Source: Leptobrachium leishanense
Taxonomy: Eukaryota; Chordata; Amphibia; Anura; Megophryidae
Length of the DNA: 64,000 nt
Assembly: GCA_009667805.1 (NCBI GenBank)
Contig: CM019071.1
Span: forward strand, 45,147,593-45,211,592
Direction: 5' to 3'
Shown: in pieces, positions 25,267-35,979 of the stretch
Layout: each line of letters opens with the position of its first letter
Numbering within the stretch: the first letter of the stretch is position 1
Notes under the pieces: generated by a model
Told to the model about the DNA's origin: nothing
Seen by the model: the letters and a program-made list of their open reading frames with translations, nothing else
Databases searched by the model: none
Position numbers and translations under genes: made by a program

Positions 25267-26214
25267 ATGGCACATGGTTTCAGTGGGGATAATTTTAATG
25301 CAGACAGGAACATGTCAGACCTAGGTTTGGGAAGATTGTTTAGTGATCAGCCATTTACACCTGTTGCGGGGGGGGGCTATAAGAACATCACCCCAGTCTT
25401 GTTCCACGAGGGTAGCTGAGCACACACCCAGCAGGCCAGGGGTTAACTCATTACCAAACAGCCCAGATGTAAATGATACAACATGGCACAACCTCATTAC
25501 ACATATTGCTCAGGAAGTAGGACAAAGTATCATTTATGCTCAAGATGGTGAAGCAAGGAGGGGGAGAGAAACTGGCAATGCACGAGCTTCAAGTTCAGGT
25601 GTAGAGCAGTCATTCCCAGAAATCCCATCGCTTAATGTGACAGGAGTTAAACTTGTTATGCCGTCTGAAGCGAAAGAGCCTCCTGTTTCCCGAGGAGATG
25701 GTGCAGATAAATTCAATGTGCACGAGCGGGAAGATTTAATGGACACTTACCTAAGAAAAAGGGGTATACCAGGGAAAGAACATTATAACGACACTTTTAC
25801 GAGATTAATGGGCAAGGCCAAGGACATTGTAAAAATCACGCTGCGCAGTAACACATCTCTAAGATCTTCTGAGAATCCCAAGGTAATATTCCACATCCTC
25901 AAACAACATTTTAGTAAAAGCAGTTTTTCCTAAAAGCCTCTAGCAGACCTTTATGGCACAGAACCTGTTACGGGAGAAGGTCCAGTTGAATATTGGGTCC
26001 GGTTAAATAAAGCTGTGGATGTGGCAGAGGAAGCTTTAATCAGATTAGGGCGTCTAATGAACAATCCATGTCAGGAAGCAGCAATGATGTTTGTTAAGCT
26101 CTGCCCAGATCCAACTTTGTCAGCAGATTTCGTTTCAAGGCTCCTGATAAATGGACAGCAAGTGAGGTACAAGAACATGTCGATAGGTACCAAATTGAAC
26201 AAAAAGAGCAGCTA
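25267..26214 (+). pseudogene. Gypsy gag, frameshifted
   Basis: A start at 25267 (MAHGFSGDNF) runs into a run of nine G's at 25364-25372, beyond which the good reading frame is another one (to 25933). A stop there is followed by LADLYGTEPVTGEGPVEYW and RLGRLMNNPCQEAAMMF in the next frame to 26214. Gag supplies the capsid-like particle. Confidence 0.75.
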
Positions 26215-26239
26215 ACAGTTAAATCTAAGCGCAGAGCTA

Positions 26240-27114
26240 CTGTGAGAAAAAAGTTTTAAAGGAACAGTGAATTTTCCATGAAATAAGGGTTAAAAATAAA
26301 AACGAAAAATTCCTTCAAATATCGTGCCTTGGAGGTCCCCATAACCTGCCCGTGAAGTGGCGGATTTCTAGGATGTATAGAAACACTTAAAAACAAAAAA
26401 AATGACGTTTCAAATGATGGTAAACAGTTTTCCTTTAATCTATCCATAAACAACTGCTTGGGGCGGCAGTCTGTATGAAAAGAGGAGACATTTTCGGACA
26501 CGCAGAAAAAGTTTACTGATTTTTTTGGCTGTGAAAAGCAGGAGAATGGAAAATTCTAGACCAAATAGCCGATTTGGAAAGTGAGATAAATGGGAGAATT
26601 TTTCTGGTTCGGCTATTTTGACCTAGAATTTTCACTTCTCCAGTTATTCTTCTGCTTTTCACCGCTCTCTGAATAACCTGTGAATGTTTAATCCCGAGGT
26701 GAAAATAATCATTGCTTTAGATGTTAAAAGCGGGCAATGAGGAAATTTTGTATTTTTTCCACAGCAGTTAAATGCAGCATATTAGGAAGTTTTAGGAGGG
26801 AAATTACTCACTCAGAACAGAAGCAGACACCCCACACCTTCATTCTACATAAAATGTATCAAATTGATTAGACAGTCAAACATCTGTTGTTGTTATGTTT
26901 GAAAAAAAAAGGTAATTTAAAGGTGAAAATCGTTGCACCTAGACATTAGTTTTTAATTCAATATCTAATAAACCGTTGCTTATAATATTCTGCAGTAAAG
27001 AGTCTTTTATACTTTTTTCAAAAAAAAATTTTTTTCCCAAACCCGAACCGAACACAGCAAAATGTTCGGAGTTCGCGATCGGGCCGAACTCTGAACCCGA
27101 ACCGCTCATCCCTA
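26240..27114. mobile_element. truncated hAT derivative inside the Gypsy element
   Basis: 26250-26520 matches 59480-59750 of the large hAT element (AAAGGAACAGTGAATTTTCC and GGGGCGGCAGTCTGTATGAA blocks). The right end CCGCTCATCCCTA is the hAT terminus. No matching left end or 8-bp duplication was found, so the left side is deleted. A palindromic MITE (26530-26690) is included. Confidence 0.75.
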
Positions 27115-27130
27115 TCGAAGACATCGATTA

Positions 27131-27172
27131 TGCTTCGGCTGTTACAATTCTGATCACACACGTAGGGATTGT
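27131..27172 (+). other. Gypsy Gag zinc knuckle (CX2CX4HX4C)
   Basis: Translates as CFGCYNSDHTRRDC, an exact CCHC nucleic-acid-binding knuckle, separated from the rest of gag by the hAT insertion. Confidence 0.85.
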
Positions 27173-27354
27173 GCAAATGTTCAGTTCAACAATAACAACC
27201 GGTTTGCTCAGTCATCTCCGAATGCACCAGCTTTAAACTAAGCAACTCACACCTGGAGAGGAGACGTGTTGGTAGGGCAGAACAAACCCTCAGAACCACA
27301 GATCTCAAACAAGTATATGAGAGCGCATGTGCACAAGCACCGGCTGAAGTCAAA

Positions 27355-27825
27355 GTGATTGCACAGAATATGCAGACTCTTGAAGCGTTTAACAAATTAT
27401 TTTATGCACCTGTTTGTGTCAATAACAGATTTCAGATGATGGGAATGTTAGACTCAGGATCTAGGGCGTGTACCTTCAGTGAGGAAGCAGAAAAGAAGAT
27501 GCTGAGTGAGAAGGTGCTGCAGGAGTCTACTGCAATGTCACAAGAGATTATGCTAATAGGATGTGGAGGTAAAGCAACCAAGCCCAAATGTATATATGAA
27601 GTTGAACTGAAAGTATACGGTGAGAGATGTATGGTTCCTGTTTTAGTCGTACCCGGACAAAGGGACGACTTGATCATCGGTACCAACGTGATCAAGTTCC
27701 TGATGCACAGAATGAAGATCAGTGATGACTACTGGAGGATACTGTCTAACAATGCCACAGAATCATCTCCTTTTTTGCAAACAATTTTTGGACGTTATGG
27801 CGAATACATGTCGTTGGAGGGGTGA
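27355..27825 (+). pseudogene. Gypsy retropepsin-like protease region
   Basis: MGMLDSGSRACTFS has the D-S-G catalytic motif. LIIGTNVIKFL is the C-terminal hydrophobic-G motif. The frame shifts near 27780 and continues as the linker to the reverse transcriptase at 27780-28200. Confidence 0.8.
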
Positions 27826-28197
27826 GAATCCGCCAGGTACAGTAGGAACAGTCAAGCTTCAACAGTCCATCACTTTAGCAGCTAAACAAGAACACCTTGT
27901 CTGGGGACGGTTGCCGAGTAATTCTGTTATGTCACCAGGAAGCACAGTAATTGTGGAAGCTACTTCCTTCAGGACTATGCCACGAAATATAATGATTGGT
28001 CGTGTCGTCACACCGCTGTGGGGAGACTATTCGGTCCCTCTCAAAGTTACCAACCTATCAGACAAGCCAGTCTCTCTCAGGAGGAATTGTAAACTTGCAG
28101 ATGTATCCCCATGTTTGGCTGTGGAAGATTTTGAATTGCTACAGGGATACTGTCACACTCAAGTGCTCACACCTGAGTGTAATCATAACCCAGTTCT

Positions 28198-29187
28198 ATG
28201 AATGATCTCAAGAAGAGACTAAATGCTGCAGGCCTTAGTGACCTCGACATCGATTCTTGCTCTGTTGGAAATACAACCAAAGCCAAGCTTGTTCAGTTGC
28301 TTGAAAACTACCATGATGTTTTCTCGAAACATGCCTTGGATTGTGGAGAAATTAGAGGCTTCGTGCACCGTATCCGTTTAACAGATGATCGTCCGTTCCG
28401 TTTGCCATACCATCGAGTACCACCTGCTCACTACCAAAAGCTATGCCAGGTTCTTTCCGAAATGGAGGAGCAAGGAATAATTCGAAAATCAGTGAGTGAA
28501 TATGCTTCACCTTTGGTACTCGTTTGGAAGAAGGATGGTGGGCTGAGAATTTGCACAGATTTCAGATGGTTGAATGCTATAACTATCAAGGATGCACACC
28601 CACTCCCACATCAGTCTGACTGCCTGGTCGCATTGGGCGGAAATACACTCTTCAGCACTATGGATCTAACATCAGGCTTTTATAACATCCCCATGGCTGA
28701 AGAGGATAAGAAATACACAGCTTTCACGACTCCAGTAGGACTCCTTGAGTACAACAGAATGCCTCAGGGATTGTGTAATAGTCCAGTGTCCTTCATGCGG
28801 ATGATGATGATGATGAGTATTTTTGGAGATTTGAATTTCAGCAGCCTGCTGTGTTACTTGGATGACTTGTTAGTATTCGCACCCAATGAAGAAGCAGCTT
28901 TGGAGCGGCTGGAGATGGTGTTTCAGGGATTGAGGGACTACAATCTCAAGTTAAGTCTGAAAAAGTGTCATCTGATGCAAGCATCTGTCAAGTTCCTAGG
29001 ACACCTCATCGATGAAGATGGAGTTTCTGTTGATCCTTCGAAGGTAGGAGTCATTGCCAAACTGTCAAAATCTGATCTTATGGAAGAAGATGGATGCACG
29101 CCGTCTGTACAAAGAATCAAGTCCGTTTTGGGAATGATCCTCTATTACCAACATTTTATCCCAAACTGTACGTCCATAGCTAGCTAA
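28198..29187 (+). pseudogene. Gypsy reverse transcriptase
   Basis: About 330 codons open. Shows VPPAHYQKLCQVLSEMEEQG, SPLVLVWKKDGGLRICTDFR, FSTMDLTSGFYNIPM, MPQGLCNSPVSF and CYLDDLLVFA (the YxDD catalytic pair). FLGHLIDEDGVSVDPSKV leads to the connection domain. A stop after TSIAS cuts it before RNase H, so the polyprotein is broken. Confidence 0.92.
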
Positions 29188-29189
29188 GC

Positions 29190-29853
29190 CACTCTTTTCC
29201 CTTACAAAAGGACAGAAGAGAAGAACAAAGGGCAAAGCAGAAGTTAAAGCAGGCACTTACAGAAAGCTGAAGTCAACTGACTGGACTCCAGAGTGTGATG
29301 AAGCCCTTTCTAAGTTGAAGGAGTGCCTATTGCATAGCGTAGTCTTGACACATCCTGACTTTTCACTGCCATTAATTTTGTCAATCGATGCCTCCTTGGA
29401 TGGACTTGGCACTGTCTTGTCCCAGATACCAGCAGGTGAGGAGAAGGCACGTCCCATTGCGTTCGCAAGTAAGGCTCTAAGTAACTCTCAGAAGAGGTAT
29501 CCAGCACACAAGCTGGAATTTTTAACTTTGAAGTGGAGCGTGTGCGAGACGTTCAGTCATTGGTTGAAAGGTCACACGTTCACCGTATGGACGGATAACA
29601 ATCCGCTCACTTATATACTGACCAAGGCCAAACTCGATGCCTGTGAGCAGCGTTGGGTGTTTAAGCTTTCTGGATACACCTCTGACCTGAAGCACATCGC
29701 TGGAAAGAAGAATATTGTAGCCGACACTCTGAGTCGTGATCCTCTTGTGAAAACCGTCAGTCAGAGGCTGATATCGGAGCGATATCACGGTTACTTGCTG
29801 AGGCTGAAGACGTCGATCAAGATGGAGTTCAAGATACCTCCCGCTTACAGGTG
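29190..29853 (+). pseudogene. Gypsy RNase H domain
   Basis: SIDASLDGLGTVL, YPAHKLEFLTLKWSV, WTDNNPLTYIL and ADTLSRDPL supply the D-E-D-D residues of Ty3-type RNase H. In frame from about 29315; the preceding 120 bases are in another frame. Confidence 0.88.
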
Positions 29854-31207
29854 AACAGTCAGCAAGTATCAATTCAGTTGAACCCGGGATCCTGTGATCA
29901 AGCAACGGTTAGGTCTCAGTTGAACCGTCACGATCAGTGGGAGACGGTAACCGAACTGAGAGCCATGCAAGCAATCCAGTCCATCCAGAGCACTGCAACG
30001 TCTGCGTGTGATACCAATTCGGCAATCCCTCTTGAGGAGATTCGACAATGTCAAGAGTCAGACCCAGTAATTTCGAAGATTATGCCTTATTTGAATCATA
30101 AGAAACGACCATCAAGAAGAGAGAGAGCTGGAATGAATTTCAGAGTCTTAGTCCTTCTCAAGCAATGGGATCGGTTGAAGATTCAAGATGGAGTTGTCTA
30201 CCGCGTCTCTAAAGACCCTTTAAGTAAACATAAGAGATTCCAACTTGTCATTCCTTCGAGTCTCAAGTCTAATGTTTTGACCGGTGTACATGAATTGGCT
30301 GGACATCAGGGACAGTCAAAAACTCTCCAGCTTACCCGACAACGTTTTTTTCTGGCCGAAGATGGAACACGACATAAGGGAGTACGTTAAATGCTGTCAG
30401 AGGTATATTTTGGCCAAAACACCAGAACCATCTGCTCAAGCACCCCTTCAGAGTATCAAGATGTCAACCCCAATGGAATTGGTGTGTTTAGATTTTTGGA
30501 GTGCTGAAGATAGCAAGCAGCGGTCTGTAGACGTATTAGTAGTGACAGATCACTTTACCAAGTTGGCTCATGCCTTTCCGTGTGTCAATCAAAAAGCAAA
30601 ACAAGTTGCAAAGAAGTTATGGGACAATGTCTTTTGCGTCTATGGCTTCCCTCAACGCATTCATACAGATCAAGGCGCGAACTTCGAAAGTACTCTCATA
30701 GCATAACTGTTGAAGTTGTCAGGCGTTGCAAAGTCACACACTACAGCATACCACCCAATGGGAAATGGAGAAACTGAACGTTTTAACAGAACTTTAGGCA
30801 GTATGCTTCGATCTTTACCGCTCAAAGAGAAACATAGTTGGACTGAACAGATACAGACTCTGACATTCACTTATAATGCAACAGTGCACGAAACCACAGG
30901 TTATGCTCCATTTCAGCATATGTTTGGCCGTATACCAAAGTTTCCTATTGATGTCATGTTCAGACAAGTGTTACATGATCCTGTAATTGTTGATTATAGC
31001 AGCTATGTAAATTCACTCATGTTATACCTTCATGAAGCAGCACATATAGCTCAGAAACATACTGAAAAACAACAGAAGAAGCAAGCCAAGTGTTACAACC
31101 GTAGAATTAAGGGTAAACATCTCAACATTGGAGATCGAGTGCTTCTAGCAAACAAAAGCGAAAGAGGAAACTTGCAGATAAGTGGGATCCAACTGTCTAC
31201 ACTGTGA
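29851..31207 (+). pseudogene. Gypsy integrase, broken
   Basis: HELAGHQGQ (zinc-finger histidines) is in one frame and CCQRYILAKTPEP (cysteines) in the next, after a frameshift near 30345. Core residues: VCLDFWSAED, HTDQGANFES, and NGETERFNRTLGS (D, D and E). A stop at 30704-30706 separates the second D from the E. Confidence 0.88.
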
Positions 31208-31815
31208 AGGATCGAAATCTACAAACCAATGTATACAAACTGATCGCTGAAGAAGGCAAATCAAAAGTAGCTCATCGAAATCTTATGCTAGATATAAGTT
31301 TCTTACCCATTGAACCACATCAAAGTGTCGAGAACATACAGTCCAACGTTGAAGATACAGAGAATGAGTCTTGTTCATTTGAGTTGTCTCACCAATTGGA
31401 AGAGGAAAGTTCTGATGGCTCGGAAGAAACTGGAAACCAAGATTTTGCAGATGACAATGTTTCAGTATCCGATCACTCCATGGATAGTGAAAGAACTGAA
31501 TATGAACAGAGTCCTGAAGAGAATGACATTGAGAACATTGAAGCTCGTTCTGATCAAATACCTAGTGCAGAGGCTGAACCTCCTGTCAATGACTCTAGTG
31601 CACAACCAGAAATCATGAATGACTCTCACGTCACTAGTAATCCTGACACACAAGTACCAACTCTTACTGACACACAGAGTGTTAAAACACGTACAGGGAG
31701 GGTAGTAAAGAAGGTCAGTTGTTTAATTGAATCTTTGACTCAGAAGTCAATAAACATTCAGAGAGTGGGCCCATCCCTAATAAAAAGGTCAGGATCAATC
31801 CGTTCATTATTTTAA
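31204..31815 (+). pseudogene. Gypsy integrase C-terminal tail, acidic
   Basis: Begins with an integrase C-terminal signature (VYKLIAEEGKSKVAHRNLML), then becomes strongly acidic (E, D, S rich) for about 150 residues and ends before the purine tract. The long acidic tail is not required in the family; its role is unknown. Confidence 0.6.
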
Positions 31816-32047
31816 ATGTTTCAGTAATTTTGAATATATGTGTAAAAAGAAAATGTATAAGAAATTTGTGAATTTCAAGCAAAGTATTCTGTACCAGACC
31901 ATTGTATGTTGTACAAGGCAACATGTTGTTCTAAGGATATCTAGGACTTGATCAACCTTAGGTGTTCCTTAACCTATAAAGTAGGTAACTTTAAGTCTGG
32001 TTCAGTAGGACCATTGTGTGTTAAATGGTCAGGATATTAGCGAAATT

Positions 32048-32060
32048 CAAGAGGGGTGAA
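32048..32060 (+). other. Gypsy polypurine tract
   Basis: AAGAGGGGTGAA immediately before the 3' LTR, the expected plus-strand primer. Confidence 0.7.
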
Positions 32061-32901
32061 TGTAACCGATGTAAATATGTGTGTGTCTCTTTAAGAGCAC
32101 AGTATGTGTTAATTCCCTTAATATCCCCCATTTTAGAGAAACTCCTGTATTATTGTGAATGCCTCACCCAAAGAAAGCTATTGGATTGTTTTTGTTTTAA
32201 TTTTGTGCAGCCGTTGAAGAGTTAATGCTATTATGCTAATGAGGCATGACCTCATCCCCTGTGAACCGGGCTTTTCCCTCAGCCTGCAGATCACGAGGCA
32301 GCTGTGTGTGAGGTAGAAGATGTAATGAAGAGCTCTCACATTCCCTTCCCTTTAGAGCTTTAAACCCATGCATAAGTTCTCCCAAAACGTTTTTTGTGTT
32401 TAGATTTAACCCTTATGTATGTGTAGTTATGTTAGTTCCTCTAGGAGGTTCATGTGTGCAGAATAAAACCGCTCTATTGTTTAGAACAGGGCTTTGAGTG
32501 TAAAATTTCAGCACAACAAGTGATAACCTGTGCTAATCCTATGCTTGGTGTCTGTAGGTGGAAGTCACAGAGGATATTCTCATTGCCGTGTTTTATATAT
32601 GTTTTTATTCAGTGATTTGTTTTTTGTTCCCATTTTTATGTTTTATTTGTATTTTCTTTTTGTATATATTTATTGTATTGTAATGTGACTATAATACTCA
32701 GCCTGCAGATCACGAGGCAGCTGCGTGTGAGGTGGAAGTCAGAGGATATTCTCATTGTCGTGTTTTATATATGTTTTATTCAGATTAAAATCGCATGTTC
32801 CCAGCGATCCAGTTGCCGGTCTCATCTTTAATGCTCAACAACACCACAAAACACAACGCAGAGTCCATACGAACGGGCAGTGAGGGTGGAGGCCGGTTAC
32901 A
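32061..32901 (+). repeat. Gypsy 3' LTR (841 bp)
   Basis: TGTAACCGATG to GCCGGTTACA, collinear with the 5' LTR. It differs by scattered substitutions and by the loss of a short TGTAAATA-type stretch. Confidence 0.92.
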
Positions 32902-32997
32902 CGTACTACATATATTGGACGTCATTTGCTGCCACTACGGCCGTGATAAAGTGCAGCTGCACGCGTGTTCGCATTGCGTTCGTCTGACCTCAGCCTA
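32902..32997. mobile_element. Harbinger-like MITE, right part
   Basis: Continuation of 23758-24081 after the Gypsy insertion, ending GCGTTCGTCTGACCTCAGCC then TAA. Confidence 0.75.
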
Positions 32998-33109
32998 AAA
33001 AATACAAAAAATTTATTTTTCAAAGATAAAAAAAATAAAATGAGTTTTTGCAAAAAATAAAAACCATGTTTAAAAAAAAAAAACCTTAGTGAATATACGA
33101 ACAGTGAGT

Positions 33110-33900
33110 TTCCCCGTAAGGTGACATTTCGGGGCCATTTGGCTATTCAGAGAGCAGGCAGTTCGACAAATCCCCCATAGAGACGCAAGGGTTAATCTAT
33201 TCACATTGAACAGCAGAGAAATGTCAGTGAAATGCCCTGATGTTCAGTGGTTTCATTCGGCAGGTTTAATCAGGCGAATCCCATAGGTTTCAATGTTAAA
33301 AATATTCCCGTTTTTACTTAATATCTAATAAACCATTTACTATTTTCACTTGTAGCAAAAAGTCTCTTTACTAATTTATTTTTCAGGATTTTTTCAGCAT
33401 TTTGGGGGTTTTTTGGACAAATTTATTTTCCTTATTTTTTTAATTGACTTTTTTATTACAGTTACAGTTCCAAGTATTTATAAAGCGCCAATAAATTCCT
33501 CAGTGCTGTACAACAGGGTATTCATATGACCTTAAATGTTAATTCCGTAAATTTTCATGCAATAGTTTTTTTGCAAACACCTTTTATAAATTGTGGTGTG
33601 TTTTTTTTTTTTTTTTTTTTTACCATTTCGGCAGCTTGTTGGCTTTTTCCAGAGGCTGGATGCTCGGTGTTCTTTTGATCGGGTTGTCGGCTTTTATAGG
33701 ATCGATTCGGTGGTTTTGCAGTGTTTTTTTTTTATGCATTCGGCGGGTCGAATCGATGCACTTCGGGGACCCTACAATGAATACTGAATTCACCGCAGGG
33801 TCGGCTAATCGGACTCGTCGGATTGCTGGGAGCAGGAGAGCACCAACATGTCAGTGACATTTCGGTGCTCTCTGGGCAACCCTGTCCGTGTTAAATGCAG
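33110..33900. repeat. copy b of the dispersed TAACATTGAAACC MITE family
   Basis: Contains the reverse of the block (CCCATAGGTTTCAATGTTAA at about 33280) and ACCGCAGGGTC. An L2-like tail fragment lies at 33478-33530. Located between the Gypsy and Tc1 elements. Confidence 0.6.
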
Positions 33901-33926
33901 TTATGGTGTCAATGTTCTTCCATATA

Positions 33927-35542
33927 CAGTTGTGTTCAAAATTATTCAACCCCCACTGAAATTGAGTGTTTTGGCCAGTTTGACATTGATTTTGATCATT
34001 CAGTCATCTTGCTTACAATTAAATCAAAGAGGCACGTGTAGGTCAGACAAATATAACATAACATTTATAATGAAATAACCACAAATGTCTTTTCTGTGCT
34101 CACATCATTATCAGTTTTATTCAACCCCCAAGTGACATTCAATCTTAGTACTTAGTACAACATCCTTTTACAGTTACAACAGCTTTTAAACGTGAAGCAT
34201 AGCTTGACACAAGTGTCTTGCAGAGATCTACGGGTATCTTTGCCCATTCGTCATGGGCAAAAGCCTCCAGTTCAGTCACATTCTTAGGCTTGCGCACTGT
34301 AACTGCTTTCTTTAAGTCCCACCAGAGGTTCTCAATCGGATTTAAGTCAGGTGACTGCGATGGCCACTCCAAAATGTTCCAGCCTTTAATTTGCAACCAT
34401 GCTCTAGTGGACTTGGAGGTATGCTTGGGATCAATGTCCTGTTGAAAGGTCCAACGTCTCCCAAGCCTCAGGTTTGTGACGGACTGCATCACATTGTCAT
34501 CCAATATCTCCTGGTACTGAAGAGAATTCATGGTACCTTGCACACGCTGAAGCTTCCCTGTACCTGCAGAAGCAAAACAGCCCCAAAGCATGATTGACCC
34601 CCCCGCCATGCTTCACAGTAGGCAAGGTGTTCTTTTCTTCATAGGCCTTGTTCTTCCTCCTCCAAACATAGCGTTGATCCATGGCCCAAACAGTTCTAAT
34701 TTTGTTTCATCAGTCCACAGAACACTATCCCAAAACTTCTGTGGTTTGTCCACATGACTTTTGGCATACTGCAGTCGACTCTTCTTATTCTTTGGAGACA
34801 GCAAGGGGGTGCGCCTGGGAGTTCTGGCATGGAGGCCTTCATTACGCAGTGTGCGCTGTATTGTCTAAGCTGAAACTTCAGTACCCACATCTGACAAATC
34901 TTTTCTCAGTTCCTCAGCAGTCACACGGGGACTTTTCTCCACTCTACGCTTCAGGTAGCGCACAGCAGTCGAAGTCAGCATCTTCTTTCTGCCACGACCA
35001 GGTAGCGTTTCAACAGTGCCCTTTGCCTTTCATTTGCGAATGATGCTTCCTATGGTCTCTCTTGGTATGTTTAACATCTTTGCAATCTTCTTATAGCCAT
35101 TGCCCTTCCTGTGAAGAGTAATCACCTCTTCTCTTGTCTTCCTGGACCATTCTCTTGACTTCACCATGTTTGTAACCACACCAGTAAATGTCTAGAAGGA
35201 GCTGAGTATCACAGTCATTTTAAAGCTGCCTAATTGGTGCTTATTATGCTTTATTGCTGCTCCGTGACATCCACAGGTGTTTTCAATACCTGATTGAAAA
35301 CACTTGAATGAACCTCTGTTCTTCAGAGTGGGGGTCTTTAAGGGGTTGAATAATTGTGTCAATGAAGAATTCACAAAAGAAACATTTACTACTGTATTAC
35401 AAAACCAATTGATGTCATTTTAGTTGCATATGGTTCTTTAAAAAGTCCTTGTAGGATTTCATTCTGAATACAATTACAAATGTCACTAAATTCCCTAAAA
35501 CCCTTTACAGCATTGGGGGTTGAATAATTTTGAACACAACTG
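33927..35542 (-). mobile_element. Tc1/mariner DNA transposon (1616 bp), defective
   Basis: Perfect terminal inverted repeats CAGTTGTGTTCAAAATTATT followed by CAACCCCCA (29 bp), flanked by TA (33925-33926, 35543-35544). Further TTATTCAACCCCC-like repeats occur about 190 bp inside each end, the IR/DR arrangement of Tc1 elements. The transposase gene is on the minus strand. Confidence 0.93.
34145..35167 (-). pseudogene. Tc1-like transposase (DD34E), broken
   Basis: Start at 35167 (MVKSREWSRKTREEV). Paired helix-turn-helix region (GYKKIAKMLNIPRETIGSII), then WTDETKLELFG (first D), FQQDIDPKHTS (second D) and LNPIENLWWDLKK (E). In-frame stops near 35034 and 34866, and frameshifts near 34700 and 34590, disrupt it. 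Confidence 0.9.
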
Positions 35543-35975
35543 TAAGTGAATCGACGAGCACAAAGTGCATAAAAATATATAAAATGCTTAAATTTATGCC
35601 GTCCTCCTCCAGTAAGGGATCATGTGGATGGGTTGGTTATGGACACATTGCTCAGTAAAGGGCCCCATTCAGGCATGAAGTGGTGCTGGACCTTCAATAC
35701 CTCCTTATATTGAAAGTTTTGTCTAGGAATTATAAGGGAAAAGGTTAAAATGTAGATTGCTTAAAGCCTGTGGGGCAGAATATCAGCCTCAAGTAGACAA
35801 AGGTAAGAAATAAGTAACACGTGCGATTTAGCAAACTGCTGGTTATTATACAGCGGAGAACAGAGAATTTTCATTTAAATTAAAAAAAAATGTTCTTTAA
35901 AGAAAATGGTAATGCAAAAAAAATAAAAAAATTATATAAGTCTACCACACCTTCTTTGGCCATTGTGTCCTGTGC
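35543..35975. other. nothing recognised
   Basis: Non-coding, A-rich. May be the far flank of the MITE copy interrupted by the Tc1 element. Confidence 0.3.
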
Positions 35976-35979
35976 TTAA

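Larger units (their letters stand above)
24082..32901 (+). mobile_element. Gypsy (Ty3) LTR retrotransposon with both LTRs, decayed
   Basis: Order LTR, tRNA-His-type primer site, gag (zinc knuckle), protease, reverse transcriptase, RNase H, integrase, purine tract, LTR. Integrase after RT places it in the Gypsy/Ty3 group. It is flanked by a 4-bp duplication CGTA (24078-24081, 32902-32905) and splits a Harbinger-like MITE. The LTRs differ by several substitutions in the first 170 bases and by indels (872 versus 841 bp). Coding frames carry shifts and stops. A truncated hAT derivative sits between the gag body and the zinc knuckle. Confidence 0.93.

Noticed and set aside
34145..34609. Active Tc1 transposase
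   Set aside because: Catalytic blocks are readable, but upstream in-frame stops and frameshifts leave only the C-terminal third open.
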